Assembly: GCA_020698575.1 (NCBI GenBank)
Contig: CM036241.1
Coordinates: 34,531,416 to 34,595,415, forward strand
Reading direction: 5' to 3'
Length of the DNA stretch: 64,000 nt
From: Bostrychus sinensis
Lineage: Eukaryota; Chordata; Actinopteri; Gobiiformes; Eleotridae
The notes beneath the pieces are model-generated. The model did not search any database, was not told the origin of the DNA, and saw only the letters and a program-made list of their open reading frames with translations. The position numbers and the translations under genes are program-made. Shown in pieces: positions 24,501 through 33,300 of this stretch (position 1 is the stretch's first letter; every line of letters starts with the position of its first letter).

Positions 24501-25028
24501 GGTGACAGACTCAGTACTGTATAGCCATTTATAAAAAAATAAAATAAATTAAAAAATAGACTAATTATTGGTTATATGGTTATGTTCAAATTCAGAACAC
24601 CACACACACATACACACACACACACGCACACGCACACACACACACACACACAACTCCCCCCTCTCAAACACACACACACACTGCAAAAGAATGCGCCAAG
24701 CCCAGATCAAAATACTTGTTTACTGAACAGTAAACTACAAAGCCACTTAAAACCACAAATCTACATTTGTAGTATTTATCCAATATTAGACCCGCGACCA
24801 TGACTGGTTTTCTGATTTTGGCCCCCGCTCAGATTGAGTTTGACACTCCTGGCCTACAGCTAGCTCGGAGGCTAACTTTACCTTCGTTTTAACTTCGCTC
24901 GTGTCCCACGCCGGTCGCAGCTCTTTAATGAGCTTCATTGCACCTTCTGTGACGTTGTGCTCGTCCACGTAAATTGGTATTTTTGTAATTACTGGCGACC
25001 CTACGGGCACATGTATCTGCGTCTCCAT
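860..25028 (-). CDS. etnk2: Ethanolamine kinase, 8-exon gene (ETNK2-like), frame broken once in exon 3
   Basis: Cytosolic kinase that phosphorylates ethanolamine with ATP, the first step of the CDP-ethanolamine route to phosphatidylethanolamine. Coding exons, in transcript order: 25028-24882, 19009-18872, 18762-18499, 9942-9800, 3273-3190, 3116-2956, 2868-2795 and 932-860. All have AG/GT borders and the phases join consistently, giving about 360 residues, near the family length. Visible hallmarks are FTDGSTNKL (exon 2), the Brenner-type motif CHNDLLCKNII (exon 4), and FIDYEYSSYNYQAFDIGNHF with NEFAG (exon 5). Residues such as LYVQVNKFAL, YQAFDIGNHF and TFQNG favour ETNK2 over ETNK1, judged from memory of the human proteins; the N-terminal IHVP resembles ETNK1. 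Exon 3 has one extra base near 18663, so as written the reading frame does not cross it. The gene spans 24 kb because introns 3 and 4 are packed with transposons. Family is certain; the paralogue and whether the gene works are less so. Confidence 0.9.
933..2794 (-). other. etnk2 intron 7
   Basis: 1.9 kb of AT-rich sequence between exons 7 and 8. No recognised transposon ends, RNA gene or coding exon. Confidence 0.6.
2795..2868 (-). CDS. etnk2: etnk2 exon 7
   Basis: Reads ASHFFWGFWALIQAKYSS and IDFDFL, plus two bases of a glycine codon. One of the best conserved stretches of the family. Acceptor tgtag, donor CTCGG|gtaagt. Confidence 0.94.
2956..3116 (-). CDS. etnk2: etnk2 exon 6
   Basis: Reads MTEPDFGLYPSRDMQMEWL, continuing to LYVQVNKFAL. 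The last ten residues match ETNK2 rather than the ETNK1 form. Acceptor cag, donor CTG|gtgaga, ends in phase 0. Confidence 0.93.
3190..3273 (-). CDS. etnk2: etnk2 exon 5 (metal-binding DYEY motif)
   Basis: Reads GHVRFIDYEYSSYNY followed by QAFDIGNHFNEFAG. The IDYEY aspartate corresponds to the metal-binding aspartate of protein-kinase DFG. Acceptor cag and donor GCAG|gtttgt; phase 1 at both ends. Confidence 0.94.
3386..3402 (+). repeat. piggyBac left terminal inverted repeat
   Basis: CCCTTTAGGCGCCAGAG, the exact reverse complement of 9156-9172. Preceded by ATAA, a probable decayed TTAA. Confidence 0.87.
3491..4108 (+). repeat. 103-bp tandem repeat, six units
   Basis: The marker taagatagaacca recurs at 3491, 3594, 3697, 3800, 3903 and 4006, exactly 103 bp apart, with a shortened start at 4105. 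Two unit types alternate: 'agaaaatgggct/ctttgg' and 'taaaatgagccttgc'. This suggests that a 206-bp dimer was amplified. It lies inside the piggyBac element. Confidence 0.93.
4216..4293 (+). repeat. Long inverted repeat (hairpin)
   Basis: Arms 4216-4246 and 4263-4293 are 31 nt with one mismatch, separated by a 16-nt loop. Arms begin CAGGCCCTGGAAGTCC. Could form a stable hairpin if transcribed. Confidence 0.9.
4430..7159 (+). pseudogene. L2 LINE ORF2 remnant (reverse transcriptase)
   Basis: Coding sequence of the L2 element broken into several frames. The pre-RT region is at about 4440-5036, RT motifs at about 5750-6407 with the catalytic YADD at about 6326, and the RT thumb and C-terminus open over 6545-7159. 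Frameshifts, stops and the LINE insertion at about 5040 make it non-functional. Family known from the RT block order; clade assigned by motif similarity only. Confidence 0.85.
5037..5742 (+). mobile_element. 3' fragment of a second non-LTR retrotransposon inserted in L2
   Basis: The fragment encodes a C-terminal LINE tail, open at 5017-5595, with LCAQLRAGVLPLTVEVGRY and a CxxC...H...C zinc-binding pattern (LCVMCDLGVAEDEFHFVLYC). It ends with AATAAA-like sequence and an (ATTC)n tail at about 5715-5735. The N-terminal endonuclease and RT are missing, typical of 5'-truncated LINE insertions. Clade uncertain. L2 coding sequence resumes just after the tail. Confidence 0.75.
7510..7614 (+). repeat. 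(TG)n microsatellite
   Basis: About 24 uninterrupted TG units followed by a degenerate TG stretch, inside the 3' UTR of the L2 element. Confidence 0.95.
7709..9034 (-). pseudogene. piggyBac transposase (DDE_Tnp_1_7 type), decayed
   Basis: Begins at about 9034 with an acidic N-terminus and an arginine/glycine-rich stretch (RNRSRRGGSCGRRGRRGRG). The transposase core follows: ENYWATFWATYIPGFGRVMS, the first catalytic aspartate in LSLDEMTIAFKGR (about 8210), the second in VVYIDSYYTSPAIA (about 7990), and the third in ACAWHDI (about 7805). Frames change at about 8650-8703 (a 29-bp duplication), about 8070-8110 and about 7790, and the C-terminus is cut by the L2 insertion. Related to domesticated PGBD genes by fold, but clearly a dead mobile copy. 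Confidence 0.88.
8646..8703 (+). repeat. 29-bp tandem duplication in transposase
   Basis: Two adjacent copies starting ATCTATTGGATCAGCACCAG at 8646 and 8675 differ at one base. As 29 is not a multiple of 3, this duplication shifts the transposase frame. Confidence 0.92.
9156..9172 (-). repeat. piggyBac right terminal inverted repeat
   Basis: CTCTGGCGCCTAAAGGG followed immediately by TTAA, the canonical piggyBac target site. Confidence 0.87.
9464..9509 (+). repeat. (AAAT)n microsatellite
   Basis: About ten AAAT units in etnk2 intron 4, just right of the piggyBac element. The remaining sequence to exon 4 (9510-9799) shows nothing recognisable. Confidence 0.95.
9800..9942 (-). CDS. etnk2: etnk2 exon 4 (catalytic HND motif)
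   Basis: Reads IQQEVPSKTVLEQEMVWM, then LGSPVVLCHNDLLCKNII and HNSKEG. HND is the catalytic-loop motif of the choline/ethanolamine kinase fold, with the aspartate as catalytic base. Donor GAGG|gtgggt; enters in phase 2, leaves in phase 1. Confidence 0.94.
11006..14203 (-). pseudogene. Rex3 endonuclease-reverse transcriptase, one frameshift
   Basis: Endonuclease: GTWNVTSLGGKEPELV at about 13900, LLGDFNAHVGD at about 13500, SMIDFVVVSSD at about 13290 and STDHHLVVSW. Reverse transcriptase: KAPGVDEIRPEYL, SNYRGITLLSLPGKV, EEQCGFRPGRGTVDQ, HMCFVDLEKAFDRV, GLRQGCPLSPVLF and the catalytic LLFADDVVLL at about 11810. The C-terminal RRPRGRPRTRWRDYV is typical of RTE/Rex3. The upstream frame is open from 14203 to 12239 and the downstream frame to 10974. 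They switch near 12345, where one T seems lost from the CTTTTTAAG run, so protein synthesis would stop early. Confidence 0.93.
11006..14360 (-). mobile_element. Rex3 non-LTR retrotransposon (RTE clade), full length
   Basis: Flanked by a perfect 14-bp target duplication, gctgcataagacta, at 10992-11005 and 14361-14374. The 3' end (left) has short ATGG/GATG repeats, as expected of Rex3. Sequences at 11910-11930 and 12354-12373 match the standard Rex3 PCR primer sites as I recall them. It encodes an apurinic-type endonuclease and a reverse transcriptase in one frame except for a single-base loss. It sits inside a SINE in etnk2 intron 3, antisense to that SINE but in the same direction as the gene. 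Most Rex3 copies are 5'-truncated, so this one is unusually complete. Confidence 0.95.
14904..15009 (-). pseudogene. 5S rRNA-derived sequence (pseudogene or 5S SINE head)
   Basis: The minus strand contains the 5S internal promoter: ctcggaagctaagcaggg (A box region), gggcctggtcagtacctggat, then gggagacc (C box). It continues to a 5S-like ggggaacaccagg end. The first 20-odd nucleotides are degenerate and there are changes throughout, so it is not a working 5S gene. It may be the head of a 5S-derived (SINE3-type) element. Confidence 0.82.
15022..15250 (-). repeat. Dispersed teleost repeat, minus-strand copy
   Basis: Contains the phrases 'gaggttagcactattgcctcacagcaagagg' split by changes, 'gtctgcatgttctc' and 'ttctcccattaacct'. 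These are the reverse complement of a common fish repeat seen also at 36604, 44159, 56620, 61240 and 62281. Class not determined. Confidence 0.65.
15562..15783 (-). mobile_element. tRNA-derived SINE
   Basis: Read on the minus strand it starts ggcggcagtagctcagttgg (A box), has 'gtgtccttgggcaagac' in the body, and ends 'gcgctatataaatgtgacc', a common teleost SINE 3' end. Confidence 0.85.
16292..16938 (-). pseudogene. DIRS tyrosine recombinase remnant
   Basis: Reads PFEPLGSVPVRFLTLKLFF, ITSLKRIGDLQALSVSS (first catalytic arginine), GVRAHSTRGMGSS (the H-x-x-R pair) and, after a frame change, AAGWSSPHTFIKFYSLDV with the catalytic tyrosine. Frames break at about 16550 and about 16400, so no working recombinase is made. 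Confidence 0.87.
17000..17345 (-). pseudogene. DIRS RNase H-region remnant
   Basis: Segments VDLFASSETAQCPLYYSL, LGLDAVTHVWPDMRLYAFPP and LLPRVLAKV are the DIRS RNase H/connection sequence just before the recombinase. The frame shifts near 17190. No reverse-transcriptase YxDD block was found upstream, so that part appears deleted. Confidence 0.8.
17801..18103 (-). pseudogene. DIRS gag-like remnant
   Basis: Contains ATPQVEEALAGYLSLG, ILPTKPC and TSSLVGK, resembling the conserved part of fish DIRS gag proteins. Then a 23-bp direct duplication (ccttccccaccaatgatgac repeated at 17891 and 17911) and a CA repeat disrupt it. Confidence 0.65.
17811..17836 (+). repeat. (CA)n microsatellite
   Basis: About 12 CA units within the DIRS gag remnant. 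A run of 13 G lies nearby at 17529-17541. Confidence 0.93.
18499..18762 (-). CDS. etnk2: etnk2 exon 3, carries a +1 frameshift
   Basis: The first part reads VLHANGCAPRLYCTF...GDALGTQD in one frame. The second reads VRDPFLCRLIAREMARIHAIH...QASNVR in the next frame, with no room for an intron. The exon is 264 nt, while the flanking phases (0 in, 2 out) need 263, so there is exactly one surplus base, best placed at the G at 18663. Donor is AG|gtgacc, weaker than consensus, and a DIRS element ends only about 10 bp downstream of it. Confidence 0.9.
18872..19009 (-). CDS. etnk2: etnk2 exon 2
   Basis: 46 residues beginning LFTDGSTNKLVGCY and ending NELKSFQ. This is the conserved N-lobe segment of ethanolamine kinases. 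Acceptor ttcag, donor CAG|gtaac, phase 0 at both ends. Confidence 0.93.
20524..20580 (-). mobile_element. SINE 3'-end fragment
   Basis: Matches the 3' end of the 15562 SINE in the same orientation (atggtcacatttatatagtg then cttttccacctccatggg). Confidence 0.7.
20618..20698 (-). CDS. Possible alternative first exon of etnk2
   Basis: The minus strand has an ATG at 20698 followed by 27 open codons (MSATEKQEGNLVVETHTVQS...) ending exactly at a strong donor, ATG|gtgagt, in phase 0. That is the phase etnk2 exon 2 needs. No homology is recognised, and chance is a real possibility for so short an ORF. Confidence 0.25.
21008..21574 (+). mobile_element. TTAAAGG-type MITE, subfamily A
   Basis: Starts ttaaaggaaatata and ends tataccccctttaa, imperfect inverted ends with TTAA at both borders. 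The interior shares 'accatgttataatgttgttccctcatc' and 'ctgaccaatcaacaagccctcta' with copies at 27486, 36220 and 51064. No transposase. Confidence 0.7.
22301..22345 (+). repeat. Twin 14-bp palindromes
   Basis: gtatacatgtatac occurs twice, at about 22304 and about 22325, each a perfect palindrome, separated by a few bases. Confidence 0.9.
23069..23963 (+). mobile_element. hAT-like MITE carrying a 15-bp minisatellite
   Basis: Perfect 8-bp target duplication ttaacaac at 23061-23068 and 23964-23971. Inverted ends: tagggatgggcatcga on the left, and tagggatgggaattga when the right end is reverse-complemented. No transposase. An 8-bp duplication is the hAT hallmark. Confidence 0.87.
23196..23550 (+). 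repeat. 15-bp minisatellite, about 23 copies
   Basis: Unit tcacctgtctgWcYc, with gtccc, gactc and gaccc variants intermixed. Because the unit is 15 nt, several frames stay open on both strands. These ORFs (VRQVR or LSLTC repeats) are products of the array, not genes. Confidence 0.97.
24375..24399 (+). repeat. Poly(C) tract, 25 nt
   Basis: Uninterrupted run of 25 C in etnk2 intron 1. Its exact length is likely unreliable in the assembly. Confidence 0.95.
24601..24652 (+). repeat. (CA)n microsatellite
   Basis: CA repeat with a few CG and TA interruptions, followed by a second short CA run at about 24668-24681. Confidence 0.95.
24882..25028 (-). CDS. etnk2: etnk2 exon 1 (start codon)
   Basis: Codes for the first 49 residues, beginning METQIHVPVGSP and ending SEVKTK, with donor AAG|gtaaag. 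The ATG at 25026-25028 is chosen because IHVP-GSP and the LRPAWD segment align with the ETNK1 N-terminus. Ends in phase 0. The surroundings are moderately rich in CpG, as expected near a promoter, but no TATA box stands out. Confidence 0.88.
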
Positions 25029-27247
25029 AATTCAGCGGTTAATCTCCAAGGCGAGCCCTGCGCAGATATTTTCAGAACTCGAAACATACAAAAAGCGGTT
25101 ATGATTAAGTGTTCGTCTTCTTGGAATACAAACCGAATACATTAGTGGATCTTTCACTAGCATCGTAAATCACCCATAATGCGCGTGCGTGCACACACAA
25201 AAAGTTGCTGCCCCGACATATACGTTGGCTTACCTTGATTACTTCACAGAATGGCATCCATCCATACCTGTCGCCCAACCCAAGGCACATTCCAGTGTTC
25301 ATGTACTTTCCAGGCAGGTGTCCTCTCCAAGGATACATCAGTGGATTCCTCGCTGTCTTGCACCAGTCACACAGGGACACACAAAATAAGTAGATTTTTT
25401 TTTTTTACAGATTGTAGGAGCATACAGCATTGTTGGATCATAGGACAAGGAGCTGAAGTTGTGGCTGAAGGTCCTGTTAGGGGTTTCCTGATCTCCTTCA
25501 TGAATGGCAGGAGCACTGACCACTTCAAGCAGGGAGCCTTTGCCTTATTCAAGCCACCATAGCACTTTTTTTGAACAATAAAACATAAAGTAATCATAAT
25601 GAGAGTTGTCCAGTTGTCTAGATCTGTTATAAATGCATGAGACCTTTTGCTGAACTGGACCTGACCTGATGCTAAAGCAGGTTGCTGATCAGCTACTTTA
25701 CTTTAGATGACTTAACCCTCAGGCCTTCCTGGCACCCTTTTCAAATGTATTTTTTGCTCTCATTTTGGTATTTCTTATTTTAGAATTTCAGAATCACAGC
25801 TGAACAAACTAAATGTTCTACTCTCTACACAAAAAACTCACTCTTCTGAAAGTACATTTTGGTCCTATTGACTTACATTAAAATAACTTATTTTCACTCT
25901 ACTGCCACTGCAATACAGGAATGTTAAGTCATTTTAATTCCTATATAACCCTGTCACTTAGAGGCAAAAAAATATATATATACATTCCCTTTATAATTCT
26001 CATATTATATAACAGTGATTGTTATTGCCAGTCCTTTTAAGGCTGCAGGAGGAAGCCTGTATTGTAATGTATTGTAATGTTGTAATGGCACAAAAAGTAA
26101 AAATTTATCAAAATCAATGTTAACAAAAAACACAACTTATAAATAATTCATGTTGTGTTTATAAACAAGTGGGATTATGTTAACAAACTGGCATTTAGGG
26201 GGTTAAAACTATGACAATTAATTCACTTTTGCGCTCTATGATGAGGACAGGGGTTGATGATAAAAAATAAAAATAAAAATAAAAAACGCTTTTTTCTTTA
26301 GGTTTTATATTTTTAAATGTGACCCAGTGACCTAAAAGGGCTTTCAGAGGAAGAATGTGATTTTTTAGAGGGGGGGGTTAGGGTTAATTACAGTTGTAAA
26401 ATAAATAACTATCTGAAGCTACAAGACCATTGCATGCAATGTTTGTCTGTATTGCCCTAGTCTTCATGTCTAACATGTGCAATACTGTAACTAAAACACA
26501 AATGATCTGACTAAATTATGACAGCAGTATTTACCTTGCAACTTGTACCACTAGATAGAGCTGTTGTCAACCTCTGTTACCTTCAGTATATTCAACCCTT
26601 TTTTCATCTGTGTGAAGAAAAAAAAAACACATTTTCATTGAGTAATGCCACATTGAATTGTTTTCTTGAGATCTGAATTCTGATTTAGTTGATGCACAAT
26701 CAGGGCCAAAGATGAAATAAGAAGTGACCGATGACAGTGTGAGTGATTACACAAAATAGTTGTTTAATCTGGGTCACAACACCAATGGGTCATAACACAA
26801 TGAATACAATACATTACAATGCACAATACAAACCTCCCAATATGGGAGAGGATTCAAGTGAAACATTGCAGTTGTGTCAGGATTGTCCTGCAGGCAGTAC
26901 AGTACAACATTCAAAACATCCACAGAAGACACTGTGCCATAAATAAGGAGTGCTGTCCAAATTGTTAAAGCATTCATTTCATGTAACACTGAGGCTGAGG
27001 CATTGGCTTACAAATACTGCATTATTAGTGTCTTTGGCTGGAAAAGAGAGAAAAGCTTTCTTGATCCTGCAGAAGCTTGACAGTCTTGCTTCGGCATTTT
27101 TAGTGCAGCACCAGATTGAGAATATTCCAGTGATAGAGCACCCGTAATGTCTATAAAAGGGTTGCTTGCTGATCAATATTGTTTTTTTCTTGTGTAAAAG
27201 GATTCCAGTTTTGAGGAACAGCTGCAGAGAGAGGCTCTTCTGTAGTC
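25029..27247 (-). other. Interval between itga5 and etnk2 (etnk2 promoter side, itga5 3' UTR side)
   Basis: 2.2 kb from the etnk2 start codon to the itga5 stop. It must contain the itga5 3' UTR end and the etnk2 promoter and 5' UTR. On the minus strand a weak ATTAAA variant lies at 26762-26767 (plus-strand tttaat). An exon-like open stretch at about 25189-25562 is discussed as a finding. No RNA gene or transposon was recognised. Confidence 0.5.
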
Positions 27248-27331
27248 CTAGGCTTCTGATGATGCTTGTGGTTTGAGATGGGCTTTCTCCATTGTTGTAC
27301 CATATGGATCTGACCTCTTAAAGAAGCCCAT
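27248..27331 (-). CDS. itga5: itga5 last exon, cytoplasmic tail
   Basis: Reads MGFFKRSDPYGTTMEKAHLK, PQASSEA, then TAG at 27248-27250. GFFKR is the universal alpha-integrin beta-clasp motif, and PYGT-MEKA is specific to alpha-5. Confidence 0.97.
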   Translation of the reverse strand: MGFFKRSDPYGTTMEKAHLKPQASSEA

Positions 27332-30300
27332 CTGCAACAAAAGAAGCAAAACTTGTACTATCTGTTTGCTTATTTGTTTATCATCTCTTTCTGTAAAGCC
27401 CTTTGAGGCAACTGCTGTTGATATGATATTGGACTATATGAACAGAACAAAATACAGTAATTCTTCCCTCCGCTGTTTATGTAACTTAAAGGGGATATAT
27501 TCTGCAAAATTTTGAGCTTTCTCCCATGTTATAATGTTGTTCCCTTATCAAAAACATACCTGGAGTTATGTTTTGTTTAATTCACGCCTGTTTGAGTAAT
27601 CCTGTATTCTCTGTCACTGCCTTTCATACCCCCCTCGTACTCCAGGCAGCACTGACCAATCAACAAGCCCTCTTGTCTAAATGCACTGTGAGTCTAAGCT
27701 ATTGTAGCTGTGTTACCTTGTACAGCAGATATATGAGCAGACTGAGCAACAAGAGCCCAGCCAGCACTGCCAAGATGATGATCCATACTGGGACAAAGAA
27801 TAGACTGTCCGGCTTGTTCCATAGGACTGCAGCAACCACCTGAATGACAGCAAACACATGGAATTGATTATCAGGATGGTTATACATTTACCACTCTGGA
27901 TAGCCATGTATTGTACATGTAATGTCTGGTTTAGGAGTGTATTTTATATTGTTTAGTTATGTAATGGAAAAATGAATCTATACAATGGAAAGGTATTTAA
28001 GGTGGGGTGGAACATTAAAGAAGGCAATATAAGGCAGGTGAAATGCCTTTAAAATTAAACATACCTTTTTTGATGCTGTTGACTTGAATATGGGGGGAAT
28101 GGAGTAAGGCATCTTGTCTGCCATATAGTGAACAGAGCACTCAAGAATGTACTGTTTGTAGATTCTCTGTGAGAAAGAACACCATATTTGAATCAAACTA
28201 ATGCTCAGCTATAATGGAAAAAAAAAAAAAAAAAATCTTAATAATATATCAACACAACTCCACTCCATATTCAGTTTCAGAACTCCTGAATGAGTTGATT
28301 GTAAGTATGAGGGCACAACACAGATACATAGGCATGCATTTGTGGCATGTGGCTCTGATTCACCACTATGTGGGAGAAAAACAGTATGGTATCCATGGCA
28401 ATCATTTGTTTATTAACTCATTGCCACTCATGAGCTCACTTAATTTAAACCAAGAACATGGACAGAGATTGTCTTCATTCTATATGTGTGCCATTAGTCT
28501 ATTGTGGACAAACATACAAAAAAACAATAACACACATAAGTAAAGTATAATAACTGGTTTTGCCTGTAAATAGACATGTGTTGCATTTCCATAAATTACA
28601 ATTCATTGGTCAATAAAATACTTTTTAAACAAATCTGAAATTAATCCAAAGTGTATTTTATGCAGTTGCCAACAGAGGACAGCATGAGCACACAGATTTA
28701 GCTAGTTTCATTCTCCATGTGAATGAAACTGTGTAACAGTAACTTTACTTTGAAATAATAATAATGATCAAATATATTATTGAAACTTCATATAAACAGA
28801 CCAATGTGTGAGTCTTGTACCTTGACGTGTTTCGACAAGTAGTCTTACTTAGAATCGTCACATGGTGTTACAGTGTTACAAACTCATACATATTATACAG
28901 ATTTAGTACATACCAAGTGAAATATTTCAAGCATTTTTTTCTTTTAAATGTGATGATTATTATATTATAAAAGTTCAACTAATGGTGTTACACTTTATTA
29001 AGCTAAAGGTTTCCTGAGCCTTTGAATGGTCTTAGCCTGGTTCAATTGGCACCACAGTCATGGGGAAGACTGTGGACAAATTGTTCAGTCATTGACCCCA
29101 AACCACAAAAGTTTTTTTTTAAAAGATGCTGGCTGATTTAACTGTAGGCGATACACATCAAATCTAAAAGAAAACATTGCTTACAATGTTTCACCCTGTA
29201 TGTATGAAAAGTATTTTACACACTATCCTTATCTTTGGAGCTGCACCTGTAGTGAGTCGTGGGTTTTGATGTGTTAATACTATTTTAAACTAGCAGTACA
29301 TAAGTTACTCTGCTCTCCTTCTATGGAAGCACCTTGACAGATCTCACCTCGATGAAGGTTTCAGCCCATACTCTGGAGCGGACGCTGAGGATCACACTGT
29401 CTCCTCTGCCCAGCTGACCCACGGTACACTGCAGCCTCCAACACTCCACTGTGCTGCAAGTCTGTGGAGTCACACACAACACTTAACTGTAGACGGGATT
29501 GGCTCACAGCAGCTTTGACGTCATAAAGGAACATAGATATTCATTTAAAGATCTATGCTACAAGATGCTATAGATGTGTCTAGATATATTCATAAATTGG
29601 TGGGAGAGTCCAATCTATATCAATGGAATTCATAACATTGCAAACTCGGTGACGCAAGTCCCAGGAGCCATTCAGTAAATCACAGCCGTAATTAACTTGA
29701 CATCACAAACAATTACTGCGACAGGAGGAGATGCCATCCAGAGCTCATGATATCTACTCCCACTTCCTTTGTTGACAGAATAATTTAGTTAGAAACTTCT
29801 TTAGTATACACAGTCAGTGGCACATCCTCCACTCTGGCAGAGCTACTAAGTGTAAATTCAACTATGTTTAAATGTACCACAGGAGAGGCAATAAATAGAG
29901 AATTAATGACACTTAAGCAAGAGCCAACTAATGAAAACAGAGACATAGGAAACCCAGAGGGACTGAACATGAGAGTGAGTGAGTTTTAAAGAGGCTTTAT
30001 TGTGGTGTGTTTGGAGTGAACACACACACAACAGCGTGACTCCCTCCACATGCTGGGGCTAGGAGGAGAAAACAAACATCCTCTTAGTCCAAGGACAGAT
30101 GAGTTAAGTACTCAAGCCTGATTTATGGGAAATGCGCAACTGGCAGGGAAAAATAAGTATTGAACATATAGCCACTTTTCTGAAAACAAATAGCATACTT
30201 CAGACATGGTGACTGACATGACATTTTTCAGATGTCAAACACAACCCAAGAAATAATCCATACATACAAAGCAAAAAAATACATTTAGAAATGTTTATTA

Positions 30301-33300
30301 CGTGTAATAAAATGGAATGACACAGGGGAAAAAGTATTGGAGGCATTAGTGGCTCAGGAGGTAGAGCGGTCACCCTTTAACAGGAAGGCTGGTGATTCAA
30401 ATACAGCTTTCCCCAGTTCATACTGCCATTGTGTCCTTGGGCAAGAGGACAAGTTGGCAACGCCATAGGCGCAGAATGGCAGCCACGTCTCTGTCTGGCT
30501 AGAGTAGTAGCTCACCACCACCAAGTGTAACTGGGGAGTGAATGAATAATGGACTATTGTAAAGCGGGCAGGCACCGAATCCAAAGTTCTCTGCAAAGTC
30601 ATAGTAATAGCTCTCCAACAGAAGATATTTTCCATACATATACATTATTTTAAGTCATAAAATGTGAAATACTAATGCAAAGGGGTCCAAAACTATTTTA
30701 AAAAGCCTGGAAAAAGCATAATATGTGAGCTTTAAGTGTTGAACACATGCAGAAAAGGAGGCACAGAAAACCAAGACACCATCAGAAATCTATCAGTAAT
30801 GAGAAAGCCATCCTGCCTCTTCTCTCACCTATAAAAACGTGTTTCTTTACAAAGGTTACAGGTCACAAGACAGCTTTCTCAAGACCTTTGCTTTAACCCT
30901 ATTGTTGCCCAGCTTGCTGATGGCATTGGTTATAGAAGGATTTCTAAACTTCTGAATGTTTCAGTGAGTTCTGTTGGGGCCATAATCCAAAAGTAGAAAG
31001 AACATGTCAGAAATGTATTTGTTGAGAAAAATATTGATGTTTTCAGTATTTCTTTTACCTAATACATCATAAACTACATATTTTTCATCATTACTGCTTT
31101 GAAAGCTGCCCAGATGTTTAAAGTGTATGCTGTCTCACCAGGTTTCCATGTTCAACTAAAGGGTGCACATCTCTTTTCTGGATGTGGTGCTCTCTGCTGG
31201 ATTTGAGTGTTGTGGTTCCCTGTGTGGTTGGATTCTGCAGCTGCAAAACAGAAAGTATTTAGTGTGTTTTAAACAGCTTTCCAGGGTCAGATTTACACAT
31301 ATCAAAGAACTATTATTAAATGATTTCTGTAGATCTTTATCAGCAAGAATTAAAGGAAAGCTGTACAAGATATTGGCCTAAGACCTTTTTAAGACATTAT
31401 AATGCTCCTGGTATGTCCTGATTTAGTCTTAGTTTAGTTCTGGTTTAAACCTAGTTAGGCTCTGGTTTAGACCTGGTTTAGTTCCTGTTTTCTTTTTTAG
31501 TGTCCCATTCCTCACTATAGTCCTGGGTTAGTCCTGATTTAGGTTTATTTTAGTCTTTGAAAGTCAAAAATATATAGGTATTATAAATAAAATAATCATA
31601 TAACTCAACGTACCCTCTGCAATATGCTTGCATACCCCTATGGGTTCCCGTACCCAAGATTGGGAAACACTGAAATACACTGTCCCAATTAAAACTATCA
31701 GGCTTGAAATGAATCATTAGAACAAAGCAATTTCAAGGATTTTCAGTGCAATCAAATAGTAGTAATGGTAGTCACCTTGAGTTTCAGTGTATTGAAGGTG
31801 TGCTCGGACGAACAGCTCACAGGCCCTTCTGTGACCAGCTCCACTGGGTACAGCAGCCCATGGCCCTGGGCCCTCAGGGGACATCTCACCTCTAAAGTGG
31901 ACTGGCTGATCATACTGGGGCCATTGTTCACCAACTGGAAGGGCACACACATTATATCAGAGGAAAACTGTTCTGAAATACTAAAAGTCACAGAACAAAC
32001 TCTGAGACCTCGAAGACGTGTTGAAGCTCTGGTCCTACATCCTGCTCCTCACGCAGACCCTGACTCATCCTCCAGTTGGGTAGGGGAAAGAGGACCTTAT
32101 TTGGCCGAGAGACACTGCAGCACACCCAAATACACAGCGTTGTTGTTAGGATATATGAGGTCATAATTGAGAAAGTGCTATTTGTGCTGTGGCCTCACCC
32201 CTGCAGAAGGACTTCAGCCAGGGCAGCCACCTCCAGCTCATACACCACCACGTCACTCTCAGAGTTGTTTGCGTTTTTGCTTGATAACGATCAACACAAA
32301 ACAAAGTCAGTGAATAAGTTGTGTGAGATATGTATTCATATTTGTTTGAGGTGCGGAAGAGTTTCTGAGTTGCCTTATGACTACTATGGACAACTTTGCG
32401 TTTTCAGATATGTACCTTCGAATTTGGAGTTCAAACTGTACCACTTTGTAAGTGTCCTTTAGTCGGGGTACAGTGAAGCGAAGGCCTGCCCATATCTAGG
32501 TAATTGACAAACAAAAGATAAACAGATAATAAAAGATTACAGGTAAAAAACAAAACAGTTTCTTCTGTCCATATTGTATGTGTATTCAAATCCATTTAGA
32601 GGCAGTTTACAGTACATCCATTTGTTCCACTTGCTTTTCACGAAATACATATCTAAATGCCATAAATTAAAGCCGAGAGAAGTTATACATTTCACTCTGT
32701 ATAAGCTGGCGCCATCTTAGTTATTTTTGATAGGAGATATCTTTTGCTTTTGTAAGCTGCGCTACAGATAAACGGCAGTTAGTAGGCAGGTATCAAGCAA
32801 TTTGATCGGAAATGACTTGTCAAAATGAAATGAAACAAAATGTCTGTTGCTGAGGATCCATAGTCTCATGGTTTTGAAAAGAAAGTAGGTGGGTGTGGCT
32901 GGCCAGGCTACAAAGTACTGAAGCTAAAGGGTGGGCATGTGTTAACATAGTCACAGTTTTCATTTGAACTTCAAAGTTTAGTACATTTCTGTTGTCAGAG
33001 TAACAGAGATGTAAATCATTTTTGTGGTTTAATGAGTTTTTTTGTTGTTGCGATTTATTCTCATTATCTTTCATTCACATCATTATAATGTCTTTGGAGG
33101 TGAGGGGGTTGAACCTTTCTCATTACAGCTGTGGCTTTAACAATAAAGTGACAGTGTGAAACCATCTTACAATAGATTGTGGCTTATACAAAGATTAAAA
33201 AAGCATAATAGTGTAGTGAACATGGTTTAGTTGTGTGATAATTATGTGGTAAAAATTACCCGAACTGACAGCACATAAACAACAAGGCCAAAAACAACAG

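Larger units (their letters stand above)
19010..24881 (-). other. etnk2 intron 1
   Basis: 5.9 kb between exons 1 and 2. It holds poly(A) runs (about 19829-19860), a piece of a dispersed repeat at 19990-20115, a possible alternative first exon (20618-20698), a SINE fragment, a TTAAAGG-type MITE, a hAT-like MITE with a minisatellite, a poly(C) run and a CA repeat, each listed separately. Confidence 0.75.
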
